24,296 nt of DNA from Nemertoderma westbladi (Eukaryota > Xenacoelomorpha > Nemertodermatida > Nemertodermatidae). A program made the position numbers and the translations under genes. A model generated the notes under the pieces. The model was not told the origin of the DNA. It ran no database searches and saw only the letters and a list, made by a program, of their open reading frames with translations. Where the stretch lies: NCBI GenBank assembly GCA_032718475.1, contig JAUCBJ010002071.1:1-24296 (forward strand), written 5' to 3'. Positions 8,639 to 18,035 of this stretch are shown one piece after another (positions within the stretch are counted from its first letter, which is position 1; each line of letters opens with the position of its first letter).

Positions 8639-9185
8639 TGTTAGCTTATTCAATCCCGCTAACACCCCATAAAGTTAAGCCGATAAGCAATATTGGGAGC
8701 CACGAGATTGGGTAATCAATCAACTCGTGCCACCCCAACAAAATGGGAAGGAAATACACGATGAGGGTCAGGGGCCAAACCCCTAACCCAGAGAGAACAG
8801 GTGGAGTGAACGGAAACACTCCAAAGGGCGCCAACAAGGGTATCAACCAATCAGAGGGGGGAAAGGCATCGGTTAGGTAGAGTAACAAGGCCAACCATGC
8901 AATATAGCCACTTGGCAGTAATCATATCAGTTCAGTTATCTCAGTGTAATATTGGTGCTAGTTTAGGTTAGTTAGTTTAGCTAGGGAAGGACCGGGACTT
9001 TAATTACCGTATCCCGCCTTCTGTATACGACAACATTATCCGTACACCTATATCTATATACCCTATATCTATATCAGTTATTATATACAACGAACGACGC
9101 GAACTCCTTCTACCTTTCATACACACGGCGGGGACGAGTGAATTAAACAACGGATAAATCGGGATCCTTTCTGGATCCCGTCACA
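8639..9185 (+). repeat. 3' LTR of the BEL/Pao element
   Basis: It begins TGTTAGC just after the polypurine tract and ends in CACA, giving TGT...ACA ends and a length of about 547 bp. The exact end (9183 or 9185) cannot be fixed without the 5' LTR, which is outside the window. Both ends can fold. GTGTTAGC (8638-8645) pairs with GCTAACAC (8658-8665), and CGGGATCC (9160-9167) pairs with GGATCCCG (9173-9180). TATA-like sequence lies near 9050-9090. No canonical AATAAA was seen. The flanking 9186-9190 (AACCA) would be the target-site duplication if the end is right. Confidence 0.75.
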
Positions 9186-9482
9186 AACCAAAACAATAAC
9201 CGATGGTGTTACTAATTGAGGGAAAGGAGCCGGTTACAGATACGGCTTTTTCTAACCAAAACAATAATTGTTTATTGGGCGAAGGTTGCTCGCGGGCGAA
9301 GTTTGCTGCGTTTCACAAATAGTTATATGTGGTTATATTATATATTATATTATATATTATGGTTATGTTTTATGGTTTGGAAAACGAAAAAATCGAATTT
9401 GTCGATGAAATACCCATTATTTTATTGATAATATAATAGAATATAATATTGAACTGATTATTTCCCCCCCCCCCCCTTGCAG
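9186..9482. other. AT-rich flank, probable host intron, ending in a C13-TTGCAG acceptor
   Basis: No gene is visible. A TATTATAT-type AT-rich stretch lies at about 9330-9455. A C13 run (9464-9476) followed by TTGCAG (9477-9482) makes an extreme polypyrimidine tract plus AG acceptor in front of the candidate exon. Confidence 0.4.
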
Positions 9483-9596
9483 ACACGATCCACAGTTAAT
9501 GGAAGTTATTAAGGTTTATACTGACAATGGAGTTATCTCGCCATCGTTTCTAGAGCAATGGAATCACCAGAGAGATGTTGGTTTACCACCACACAG
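9483..9596 (+). CDS. Candidate internal exon of an unrecognised host gene
   Basis: The exon follows a polypyrimidine tract and CAG and ends at AG|GTTTGT. In the open phase (first codon at 9484) it reads 37 codons plus two bases, including VYTDNGVISPSFLEQW and HQRDVGLPPH. This sequence is complex and not repeat-like. The following 54-nt GT...AG intron (9597-9650) ends in TTTTAG, and the next exon continues in a compatible phase (AG plus C gives Ser). I do not recognise the protein family. Splice sites this short arise by chance, so the call rests on the joint match of acceptor, donor, phase and open frame. The BEL/Pao element would sit in the intron upstream. Confidence 0.4.
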
Positions 9597-9650
9597 GTTT
9601 GTTGTATTCGAGTTATAATGATTTGTAATAGATTGTGTTATAAATTTTAG

Positions 9651-9692
9651 CATTTTATCGGACCTTACACACTTATCGGAGTCTAGGAGGAA
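9651..9692 (+). CDS. Candidate short exon of the same host gene
   Basis: It starts after TTTTAG and reads ILSDLTHLSESRR in phase with the exon before. A usable donor, GGAA|GTATTG at 9693, leaves two bases of a codon. That matches the phase of the acceptor at 13561 beyond the 17-bp array. The frame also stays open past 9692 into the edge of the array, so a longer exon end (about 9720) is possible. Function unknown. Confidence 0.3.
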
Positions 9693-9719
9693 GTATTGGC
9701 AAACTTATAAAATATCAAA

Positions 9720-12700
9720 TTGTACACTAACTCATAATGTACACTGTGTCACAATAAACACTAACTCACAATCTATACTGTCTCACTATGTACACTGTCT
9801 CACTATGTACACTGTCTTACTATGTACACTGTCTCACTATGTACACTGTCTTACTATGTACACTGTCTCACTATGTACATTGTCTCACTATGTACACTGT
9901 CTCACTATGTACACTGTCTCACTATGTACATTGTCTCACTATATACACTGTCTCACTATGTACACTGTCTCACTATGAACATTGTCTCACTATGTACACT
10001 GTCTCACTATGTACACTGTCTCACTATGTACATTGTCTCACTATGTACACTGTGTCACAATGAACACTAACTCACAATCTATACTGTCTCACTATGTACA
10101 CTGTCTCACTATGTACATTGTCTCACTATGTACATTGTCTCACTATGTACATTGTCTCACTATGTACATTGTCTCACTATGTACACTGTCTCACTATGTA
10201 CACTGTCTCACGATGTACACTGTCTCACTATGTACATTGTCTCACTATGTACACTGTCTTACTATGTACATTGTCTCACTATGTACACTGTCTCACGATG
10301 TACACTGTCTCACTATGTACATTGTCTCACTATGTACACTGTCTTACTATGTACACTGTCTCACTATGTACACTGTCTCACGATGTACACTGTCTCACTA
10401 TGTACATTGTCTCACTATGTACACTGTCTCACTATGTACATTGCCTCACTATGTACATTGTCTCACTATGTACACTGTCTCACTATGTACACTGTCTCAC
10501 TATGTACACTGTCTCACTATGTACATTGTCTCACTATGTACATTGTTTCACTATGTACACTGTCTCACTATGTACACTGTCTCACTATGTACTCTGTCTC
10601 ACTATGTACTTTGTCTCACTATGTACATTGTCTCACTATGTACACGGTCTCACTATGTACACTGTCTCAATATGTACACTGTCTCACTATGTACACTGTC
10701 TCACTATGTACACTGTCTCACTATGTACACTGTCTCACTATGTACACGGTCTCACTATGTACACTGTCTCACTATGTACATTGTCTCACTATGTACACTG
10801 TCTCACTATGTACACTGTCTCACTATGTACACTGTCTCACTATGTACATTGTCTCACTTTGTACATTGTCTCACTATGTACACTGTCTCACTATGTACAC
10901 TGTCTCACGATGTACACTGTCTCACTATGTACATTGTCTCACTATGTACATTGTCTCACAATGTACACTGTCTTACTATGTACACTGTCTCACTATGTAC
11001 ACTGTCTCACGATGTACACTGTCTCACTATGTACACTGTCTCACTATGTACATTGTCTCACTATGTACATTGCCTCACTATGTACACTGTCTCACTATGT
11101 ACACTGTCTCACTATGTACACTGTCTCACTATGTACACTGTCTCACTATGTACATTGTCTCACTATGTACATTGTTTCACTATGTACACTGTCTCACTAT
11201 GTACACTGTCTCACTATGTACTCTGTCTCACTATGTAGTATGTGCATTGTCTCACTATGTACACTGTCTCACTATGTACATTGTTTCACTATGTACACTG
11301 TCTCACTATGTACATTGTCTCACTATGTACACTGTCTCACTATGTACACTGTCTCACTATGTACACTGTCTCACTATGTACACTGTCTCACTATGTACAC
11401 TGTCTCACTATGTACACTGTCTCACTATGTACATTGTCTCACTTTGTACATTGTCTCACTATGTACACTGTCTCACTATGTACACTGTCTCACTATGTAC
11501 ACTGTCTCACTATGTACACGGTCTCACTATGTACACTGTCTCACTATGTACACTGTCTCACTATGTACACGGTCTCACTATGTACATTGTCTCACTATGT
11601 ACACTGTCTCACTATGTACACTGTCTCACTATGTACACTGTCTCACTATGTACACTGTCTCACTATGTACACTGTCTCACTATCTACACTGTCTCACTAT
11701 GTACACTGTCTCACTATGTACATTGTCTCACTATGTACATTGTTTCACTATGTACACTGTCTCACTATGTACACTGTCTCACTATCTACATTGTCTCACT
11801 ATGTACACTGTCTCACTATGTACACTGTCTCACTATGTACATTGTCTCACTATGTACATTGTTTCACTATGTACACTGTCTCACTATGTACATTGTTTCA
11901 CTATGTACACTGTCTCACTATGTATACTGTCTCACTATGTACACTGTCTCACTATGTACATTGTCTCACTATGTACACTGTCTCACTATGTATATTGTTT
12001 CACTATGTACACGGTCTCACTATGTACACTGTCTCACTATGTACACTGTCTCACTATGTACTTTGTCTCACTATGTACATTGTCTCACTATGTACATTGT
12101 TTCACTATGTACACTGTCCCACTATGTACACTGTCTCACTATGTACACTGTCTCACTATGTACATTGTCTCACTATGTACATTGTCTCACTATGTACACT
12201 GTCTCACTATGTACACTGTCTCACTATGTACACTGTCTCACTATGTACATTGTCTCACTTTGTACATTGTCTCACTATGTACACTGTCTCACTATGTACA
12301 CTGTCTCACTATGTACATTGTCTCACTATGTACACTGTCTCACTATGTACACTGTCTCACTATGTACTGTCTCACTATGTACATTGTCTCACTATGTGCA
12401 TTGTCTCACTATGTACATTGTCTCACTATGTACATAGTCTCACTATGTACATTGTCTCACTATGTACATTGTCTCACTATGTACATTGTTTCACTATGTA
12501 CACTGTCTCACTATGTACATTGTCTCACTATGTACACTGTCTCACTATGTACACTGTCTCACTATGTACTGTCTCACTATGTACACTGTCTCACTATGTA
12601 CATTGTCTCACTATGTGCATTGTCTCACTATGTACATTGTCTCACTATGTACATTGTCTCACTATGTACATTGTCTCACTATGTACATTGTCTCACTATG

Positions 12701-13542
12701 TACATTGTCTCACTTTGTACATTGTCTCACTATGTACACTGTCTCACTATGTACACTGTCTCACTATGTACACTGTCTCACTATGTACATTGTCTCACTA
12801 TGTACACTGTCTCACTATGTACACTGTCTCACTATGTACACTGTCTCACTATGTACATTGTCTCACTATGTGCATTGTCTCACTATGTACATTGTCTCAC
12901 TATGTACATAGTCTCACTATGTACACTGTCTTACTATGTACATTGTCTCACTATGTACATTGTCTCACTATGTACATTGTCTCACAATGTACATTGTCTC
13001 ACAATGTACATTGTCTCACAATGTACATTGTCTCACTATGTACATTGTCTCACTATGTACATTGTCTCACTATGTACATTGTCTCACTATGTACATTGTC
13101 TCACTATGTACATTGTCTCACTATGTACATTGTCTCACTATGTACATTGTCTCACTATGTACATTGTTTCACTATGTACACTGCCTCACTATGTACACTG
13201 TCTCACTATGTACACTGTCTCACTATGTACATTGTCTCACTATGTACATTGTCTCACAATGTACATTGTCTCACAATGTACATTGTCTCACAATGTACAT
13301 TGTCTCACTATGTACACTGTCTCACTATGTACATTGTTTCACTATGTACACTGCCTCATTATGTACACTGTTTCACTATGTACACTGTCTCACTATGTAC
13401 ATTGTCTTACTATTTACACTATCTCACTATGTACACTGTCTCACTATGTACACTGTCTCACTATGTACATTGTCTCAATATGTACATTGTCTCACTATGT
13501 ACATTGTATCACTATGTACATTTTCTCACAATGTACACTCTC
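9720..13542. repeat. 17-bp satellite/minisatellite array, about 225 units
   Basis: The unit is TGTCTCACTATGTACAC, with a very common C-to-T variant in the last CAC (CATTGTCTC). Array edges are degenerate. Because 17 is not a multiple of 3, one 17-residue peptide (MYTVSLCTLSHYVHCLT-like) is read in all three + frames without stops. The - strand is closed by TAG and TGA in every unit. Longer repeat orders exist. Marker variants at 10381, 10441, 10541 and 10591 recur at 11010, 11070, 11170 and 11220, exactly 629 bp (37 units) apart. The left-edge variant block near 9745 recurs near 10051, 306 bp (18 units) away. Units with small indels occur (about 11236, 12361, 12565). Confidence 0.97.
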
Positions 13543-13561
13543 TCTTTGAATCTGTTTTCAG

Positions 13562-13730
13562 TGATCGATCGTATTTAGTACACCGGGAGAGGAGAGTAAG
13601 TTACAATAAACTACGGTCTACCTCGGGCACCAATCCACGACCAGTAACCATGGCATCCGTGCATAGCTTCCCAGACAGTTGCGCAGATAAAATGAACTCC
13701 ATGGATAGGAATTATGTTGAGACTGTATGA
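13562..13730 (+). CDS. Candidate terminal exon of the host gene
   Basis: It starts after TCTGTTTTCAG (13551-13561), a good pyrimidine tract and acceptor right at the edge of the array. It reads DRSYLVHRERR and then a Ser/Asn-rich tail to a TGA at 13728-13730. The phase fits the donor at 9693. A strong alternative donor, GAGA|GTAAGT at 13596, would cut the exon to 34 nt. It could then join an exon at 13906-13948 (acceptor TATTACAG, donor AAA|GTGAGT) in matching phase 0. I cannot decide between these two forms. Function unknown. Confidence 0.3.
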
Positions 13731-14038
13731 ACTCTGGACACTGAACAGTTCACAGTATTTAAAGATTTAAACTTTACTTTATAGGCCCCAGTAGTAGTGG
13801 GTAGCCAATTGTCGTATCTTTATTTATATTTTTTTTTATAGAAATTCATATTATTCAATAACAATAACCATTAATGCATTATTTTATACGGTTTTGTTAT
13901 TACAGTGTCAAGGCTTTTACGGGAGGCTAACCCCACATCGGCTGCAAAGTGAGTTCGTTTGTAACTCTTGTGAGTGCTATCGAGTGCCTTGGGGTACCTG
14001 CCACATAGCAGGAAGACTCACGAATGTTTATGTATATA
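13731..14038. other. AT-rich non-coding stretch, possible 3' UTR or intron
   Basis: No ORF of note and no AATAAA. It contains the possible 43-nt exon 13906-13948, flanked by TTATTACAG and GTGAGT. Confidence 0.3.
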
Positions 14039-14058
14039 TATATATTATCCAATATATA
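14039..14058 (+). repeat. Left 20-bp direct repeat (candidate target-site duplication)
   Basis: TATATATTATCCAATATATA here matches 14764-14783 exactly. The two copies flank the GIY-YIG fragment. The sequence is TA-rich and nearly palindromic, so some chance similarity is possible, but the central ATTATCCAAT supports real identity. Confidence 0.65.
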
Positions 14059-14511
14059 CCATGTGAAGCGATAAAACCAACAAAACAATTCGGATTAACC
14101 CCGACCCGTTTGAAAACTAAATATGAAATTAAACAGCGCCTTACCTGTGATAACAAAGATATAATATATTTAGCAAAATGTAAAATATGTAACTTACAAG
14201 GAATCGGATCAACAGAAACATTTAAACCAAGGCTATCACAATATAAGTGTAATATAAGGAATCATAAGCCACAAACGACTATAGAGAAACATTTTTGTAA
14301 AAATGAAAACCATGATTTTTCGCATTTCGAAATAACACCCATTGATAAGGTCCATTACAAAGGCAGGGGAAAGAAAGATCAGCGACGGGAGATCCGTACA
14401 AGGGAAGGATACTGGCAGTGCACCTTAAGAACAATCAAGCCATTTGGTCTCAACACTATAAATGAAGCGGTTTGCAATAATTTCGGCTTAGACGTATTTA
14501 ATCCAGATTAG
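14059..14511 (+). pseudogene. GIY-YIG endonuclease domain fragment (Penelope-like C-terminus)
   Basis: The reading frame runs uninterrupted to the TAG at 14509-14511. It shows CDNKDIIYLAKCKIC (GIY-type first strand plus the CX2C pair typical of Penelope-like elements). Next comes GIGSTETFKPRLSQYKCNIR, where the usual YIG/YVG of the second strand reads GIG. Then follow an HF motif, FEITPID, and RREIRTREGYWQCTLRT ending in PFGLN, with Arg and Glu in the catalytic positions. The Tyr-to-Gly change in the YIG motif may reduce activity. The upstream open frame through the left direct repeat belongs to host sequence, so the first residues are not native. In Penelope-like elements this domain nicks the target DNA. 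Confidence 0.7.
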
Positions 14512-14763
14512 AGAACTCATTATGTAGACTAATGTACTGTAGACGCTTAATTTCATGGAAACTGTAATGAATTAGCTATTTATTTATTTAATTATTTAAA
14601 TCACTTGAAAAAGAAATATTATATTATTTCGAAAGCTTGTGTAATTTCTTATAATTTTTATTTAACGTGGTTTATCTTGGTTTCCTTACAATTATATTTA
14701 TATATTTAATTTTTGTAACCGGATCCCACACCCCAACGGCTTTGACTTGCTAAATTTATAATC
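14059..14763 (+). mobile_element. 5'-truncated Penelope-like element
   Basis: This block of about 705 bp lies between 20-bp direct repeats. It starts inside a coding region and contains only the C-terminal GIY-YIG endonuclease-type domain plus about 250 bp of AT-rich 3' UTR. RT sequence is absent. 5' truncation with a target-site duplication is common for Penelope-like and other target-primed elements. Family assignment rests on the endonuclease and its position at the C-terminus. Confidence 0.6.
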
Positions 14764-14783
14764 TATATATTATCCAATATATA
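14764..14783 (+). repeat. Right 20-bp direct repeat (candidate target-site duplication)
   Basis: Identical to 14039-14058. It sits just after the AT-rich 3' tail of the GIY-YIG fragment. Confidence 0.65.
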
Positions 14784-15655
14784 TATCTGGTCTGAATGTA
14801 CAATCAATTACTGTAAGTATATAGCTTCGGCACTATAAACTGCTTCAAGGGAATAAGGTAATATTTACGTGTAAACCGTTCCGTTATGTTGTGTTGTTGG
14901 CGGGTAAATGTACGTGTGGCTTATTTATATTACAGGTAGGACACTATGTTGGACCTAGTGCGTGGTAAGCGCACAGTGCACTCGTACTGCACACATCATA
15001 GTATCGATAGATTATAGTTACAAGTTGGGGAATAATATTGCAGTACTATGGACGCACACACTCGCACTAAATGAACCGAATCTATTACAGACAGGGCACA
15101 GTCAGCACTAACCGTATGAAAAGCAAGTTGGTGTGATCTCTGGTCTTGTATATTCATCAACAATGTAAAGCAATAATAATAACTATAACGATAAGATTTA
15201 ATACACACAGCAAGTTAGTTGTGATATGTGCAGCAAGTTACAATATGTAGAGTAAGCTATGATGCATACAACAATAAGGTGAAATTTCATAGGTCCTGCT
15301 AGTTACATGACTCACAACAGGCTTAAGATGTTATAAGGTTATGCCTAAAATAGCAGGATAAACATTGATTGTTATAGCACTGTAAGAAATGAAACAGCCA
15401 ATAGGGCGCAAAGACATCGTAAAATATGGCAACCAATAGGAGCTTTAGAGTTATGGCAACCGATGCTGGGTAACGGACAAACAATCTTAACAGTGATATA
15501 CAACACGGATTTGACACAAATATTATGCGCACAGAAGTTTAATAGTTCTCTGATAAAAATATAAGATTTCGACATGCAGTTAGCGTGTGCAGCAAAATAC
15601 AGATTACATTACATATCAAACTGAACGATTATGCGGTGTGGTTTAATGTAAATGC
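14784..15655. other. AT-rich non-coding region
   Basis: No convincing coding frame on either strand; the short open frames lack any recognisable domain. Small repeated words (GCAAGTTA, ATGGCAACC) occur, but no clear element was identified. Confidence 0.4.
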
Positions 15656-15667
15656 AGTTAATGTAAA
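15656..15667 (+). repeat. Left 12-bp target-site duplication
   Basis: AGTTAATGTAAA at 15656-15667 matches 17255-17266 and flanks the non-LTR copy exactly. Confidence 0.85.
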
Positions 15668-17254
15668 ACTTTGCAGAAGTGAAGGCTGCTGCAAAGAGCA
15701 TTAAGACCAATCGTGCCAGTGGAGTAGATGGTGTTCCCCCTGAGGTCTTTAAAATACCTGAGTGTTTAAAGCTCATCTATCCCATCATAGTAGACATGTA
15801 CCGAACAACAAGAGTCCCACAAGAAATGAAAACAAATAAGTTGGTGCCAGTTCCCAAGAAGGGCAACCTAACACTCTATGGTTCTTTTCGGGGAATCTCA
15901 TTGATCTCGATTGCTGCAAAGCTATACAATAGGATTCTATTAAATCGCATCAGGGATCCCATTGAGAGACTGCTCCGTGGAAATCAGAATGGGTTCCGTA
16001 AAGGTCGTGGGACCATGGAGCCCATTTTGGCACTTAGAAGGATAATTGAAGAGTTATAAAAAAAGAAAGACAGGCATCTGGCTGTTATCTTTGTTGACTT
16101 CTTCAAGGCCTTTGATTCAGTCTCTCGCTCACGTATGTTCAGCATACTTTCATTATATGGGATTCCTGATGAAATTATTGCAGCTATCAGATCAGTATAC
16201 GATGGTTCGACAACATTTGTGTCTACTGTTGACGGTGACACAGAACCATTTGAAGTGTTATGGGGCGTCCTCCAAGGAGACACACTTGCACCATTCTTGT
16301 TCATTATTGTGGTTGACTATGTTCTACGCATGTCCCTCGATCATTATAATGATGATGGGGTGATGATAACTCCACCTACTGGCTCCAGAAGTCGAGGAAA
16401 TCCTGCCAAGTACCTAACTGATCTAGACTTTGCTGATGACTTAGGAGTACTCTCAGAATCATTAGAGGGAGCCCAACGGCTCCTCAGCTCATTAGAACAT
16501 GCTGCTTCTAGTGTTGGTCTTTTTATTAACTCCAGAAAGACCAAAATTCTGACAGTTAACTTTGAAAGTCCTCAGCAAGTCTCTGATCGGATGAGCATAA
16601 GCTCAAAGGATGGTATGCTTGAGCATGTAGACGACTTCTGTTACCTGGGATCATGGATCCGGAAGTCAGGTGAGGACCTTCGAATACGTAAGGGAAAGGC
16701 ATGGGCAGCCTTAAATAGGCTTTCCAGGATTTGGAAGTCACCGAGAATTAATCGAAAACTTAAGGTCCGATTATTTAGAGCATCAGTAGTTCCAGTACTC
16801 CTCTACGGGAGTCCATGCTGGGCTCTAACTGCTGAGGACACCAAATCTCTGGATGGCACATTCACAAGAATGCTACGCCGGGTTCATTGTGTCAAGTACA
16901 ATGCACACATCTCCAACCAGACACTATATAACATTGGAGGTGTCTCATTGGTTCCTCCAAGCTTGACACTAGAACAAAATCGCCTCCGCTTTGCAGGACA
17001 TTGCTTTCGCCGTGAGGACCAGCCAGTGCATAATCTTGTACTTTGGCAGCCTCATGGAGTGAATAAGCATGGTGGACAGCCCATGACTTTCTTGAGACGC
17101 ATCTTAAAGGACACTGGCCTTAAAGATGCGGATGATCTAGCAAATGTCATGGGTGATAGGGAGTTGTGGCGGTGCAATTTTGTTGACAAGCCGGCACAGC
17201 ATTCTTAAAAATGCAGCTGCAATGCAGCATGCCGATCCTAGTAGTAGTAGTAGT
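15668..17254 (+). mobile_element. 5'-truncated non-LTR retrotransposon copy with (TAG)n tail
   Basis: The copy starts inside the RT domain, lacks the endonuclease, and ends in a short (TAG)n tail at 17239-17254. It is bounded by perfect 12-bp direct repeats. That is the signature of target-primed reverse transcription with 5' truncation. The microsatellite-type tail is typical of RTE-, L2- and CR1-like groups. The exact clade is not settled from sequence alone. Confidence 0.9.
15676..17208 (+). pseudogene. Non-LTR reverse transcriptase fragment with one internal stop
   Basis: One frame runs from the truncation point to the stop at 17206-17208, broken only by a TAA at 16057-16059. Before it come the entry motifs (KTNRASGVDGVPPEVFK, FRGISLISIAAKLYNRIL, NQNGFRKGRGTMEPI). 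Directly after it, in the same frame, comes motif A, AVIFVDFFKAFDSV, so the stop is a point lesion. The active-site motif DFADD (near 16430) is intact, followed by the thumb (NSRKTKI, YLGSWI) and a C-terminal region with RLFRASVVPVLLYGS, RLRFAGHCFR and MGDRELW. Missing: the APE endonuclease and the first part of RT. It would copy element RNA at a nicked target, but this copy is dead. Confidence 0.88.
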
Positions 17255-17266
17255 AGTTAATGTAAA
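17255..17266 (+). repeat. Right 12-bp target-site duplication
   Basis: AGTTAATGTAAA, identical to 15656-15667, directly after the (TAG)n tail. The first bases could also be read as part of the tail, so the duplication is 10-12 bp. Confidence 0.85.
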
Positions 17267-17407
17267 TACACAGGGGTTTTTCACTTAGAGTGTATAGTTT
17301 TTCCCATTACTAACAGTGGGTATATATTTTTTTTGTTCTCAGTGCTTCACTAGTAAAAGTAATACCATAGCCACAGAAATATGAATTACACACAACATGA
17401 TTGGCTC

Positions 17408-17614
17408 TATCCTGTTTGGGGGCCTCCAGTCTATTCAGAGTTCCGGTAGGTCTATACATCTGACTGTTGATTCTCAATTAAATTTGGTTTTAGATTTGGT
17501 TTTCTATTCTACAACATTCCTCACATTCGTTTATTGTTTTGGTTCCTTTCAACTCGCCTCTGTAACCTGCTCCTTTACTAACCTGCCTGGTTTTGGAGGC
17601 CCCCAAACAGGATA
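17408..17614. mobile_element. MITE with 21-bp perfect terminal inverted repeats
   Basis: 17408-17428 (TATCCTGTTTGGGGGCCTCC plus A) is the exact reverse complement of 17594-17614. The outer TA on each side can be read as a TA target duplication around a 203-bp element with 19-bp inverted repeats, which would suggest a Tc1/mariner-type mobiliser. The interior is T-rich and non-coding; an accidental open frame of 72 codons crosses it. No transposase is present. Confidence 0.85.
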
Positions 17615-18035
17615 ATCCCACATGATTTATATACAGTATACATTCCAACGTATTTATCTACTTCGGGCCTTCTTTGTTAGCAGTCTATTTTTCGTATATT
17701 ATTATATGTATTTTTTGCTTCTTAATAATATTTTAGTTGGGCTGCAGTTGTAGCCGTTTAAAGAGATTTTATGGTGTGTTTGCTGGTTTGTAGTAAATCA
17801 TACATTAATCATTAAGATTAAACCAAACATTCTGCTGTAAGATTATTGTATTATTATATTATTGCATGTATAGAGGCCTATCAAATTACTTTCAACTTTA
17901 TAATTATACAGTACTGGTCAGCTGGTAGTGCGGTACTGCTTTACCGGTATATTATAATGGTAAGTGTAATACCACGTGCAGACGTGCTGACGTGAAGTAC
18001 ATTACCGAAACCGAAACCATCCGATACCTACCGAT
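17615..18035. other. AT-rich non-coding region
   Basis: No coding frame or repeat that I can support. It leads into the 51-bp minisatellite. Confidence 0.4.

Larger units (their letters stand above)
1..9185 (+). mobile_element. BEL/Pao LTR retrotransposon, 5' LTR outside window
   Basis: The gene order is gag, aspartic protease (A17 type), RT, RNase H, H2C2 zinc finger, DDE integrase and a DUF5641-like C-terminus. This is the order and domain set of BEL/Pao elements. The right end is set by a purine tract followed by TG at 8639 and an LTR ending in CA near 9185. The left end and primer-binding site are not in the window because base 1 is already inside gag. pol carries a frameshift near 2294, an in-frame TAG at 3302 and a frameshift near 4248, and a G19 run splits gag. 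This copy is therefore probably not autonomous, unless some lesions are assembly errors. It also holds two unusual parts between integrase and LTR: a 32-bp minisatellite and an extra zinc-knuckle ORF. Its + strand is purine-rich and less AT-rich than the flanks. Confidence 0.9.

Noticed and set aside
9720-13542. CRISPR array
   Set aside because: Units are contiguous 17-mers with no unique spacers, no cas genes, and a eukaryotic setting.
10094-13549. Very long + strand reading frames (up to 1151 codons) across the 17-bp array
   Set aside because: A stop-free 17-mer read in all three frames gives these automatically. There is no start context, no unique sequence and no domain, so it is a repeat artefact.
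13906-13948. Extra 43-nt exon with good acceptor and GTGAGT donor
   Set aside because: Too short to support alone, and it competes with the open frame to 13730. Mentioned only as an alternative splice form.
16046-16363. Separate 105-codon ORF near the RT stop
   Set aside because: A shifted-frame shadow. The RT motifs run through this stretch in the other frame.
17397-17615. 72-codon ORF with hydrophobic stretch
   Set aside because: It coincides with the MITE and its inverted repeats, so it is incidental.
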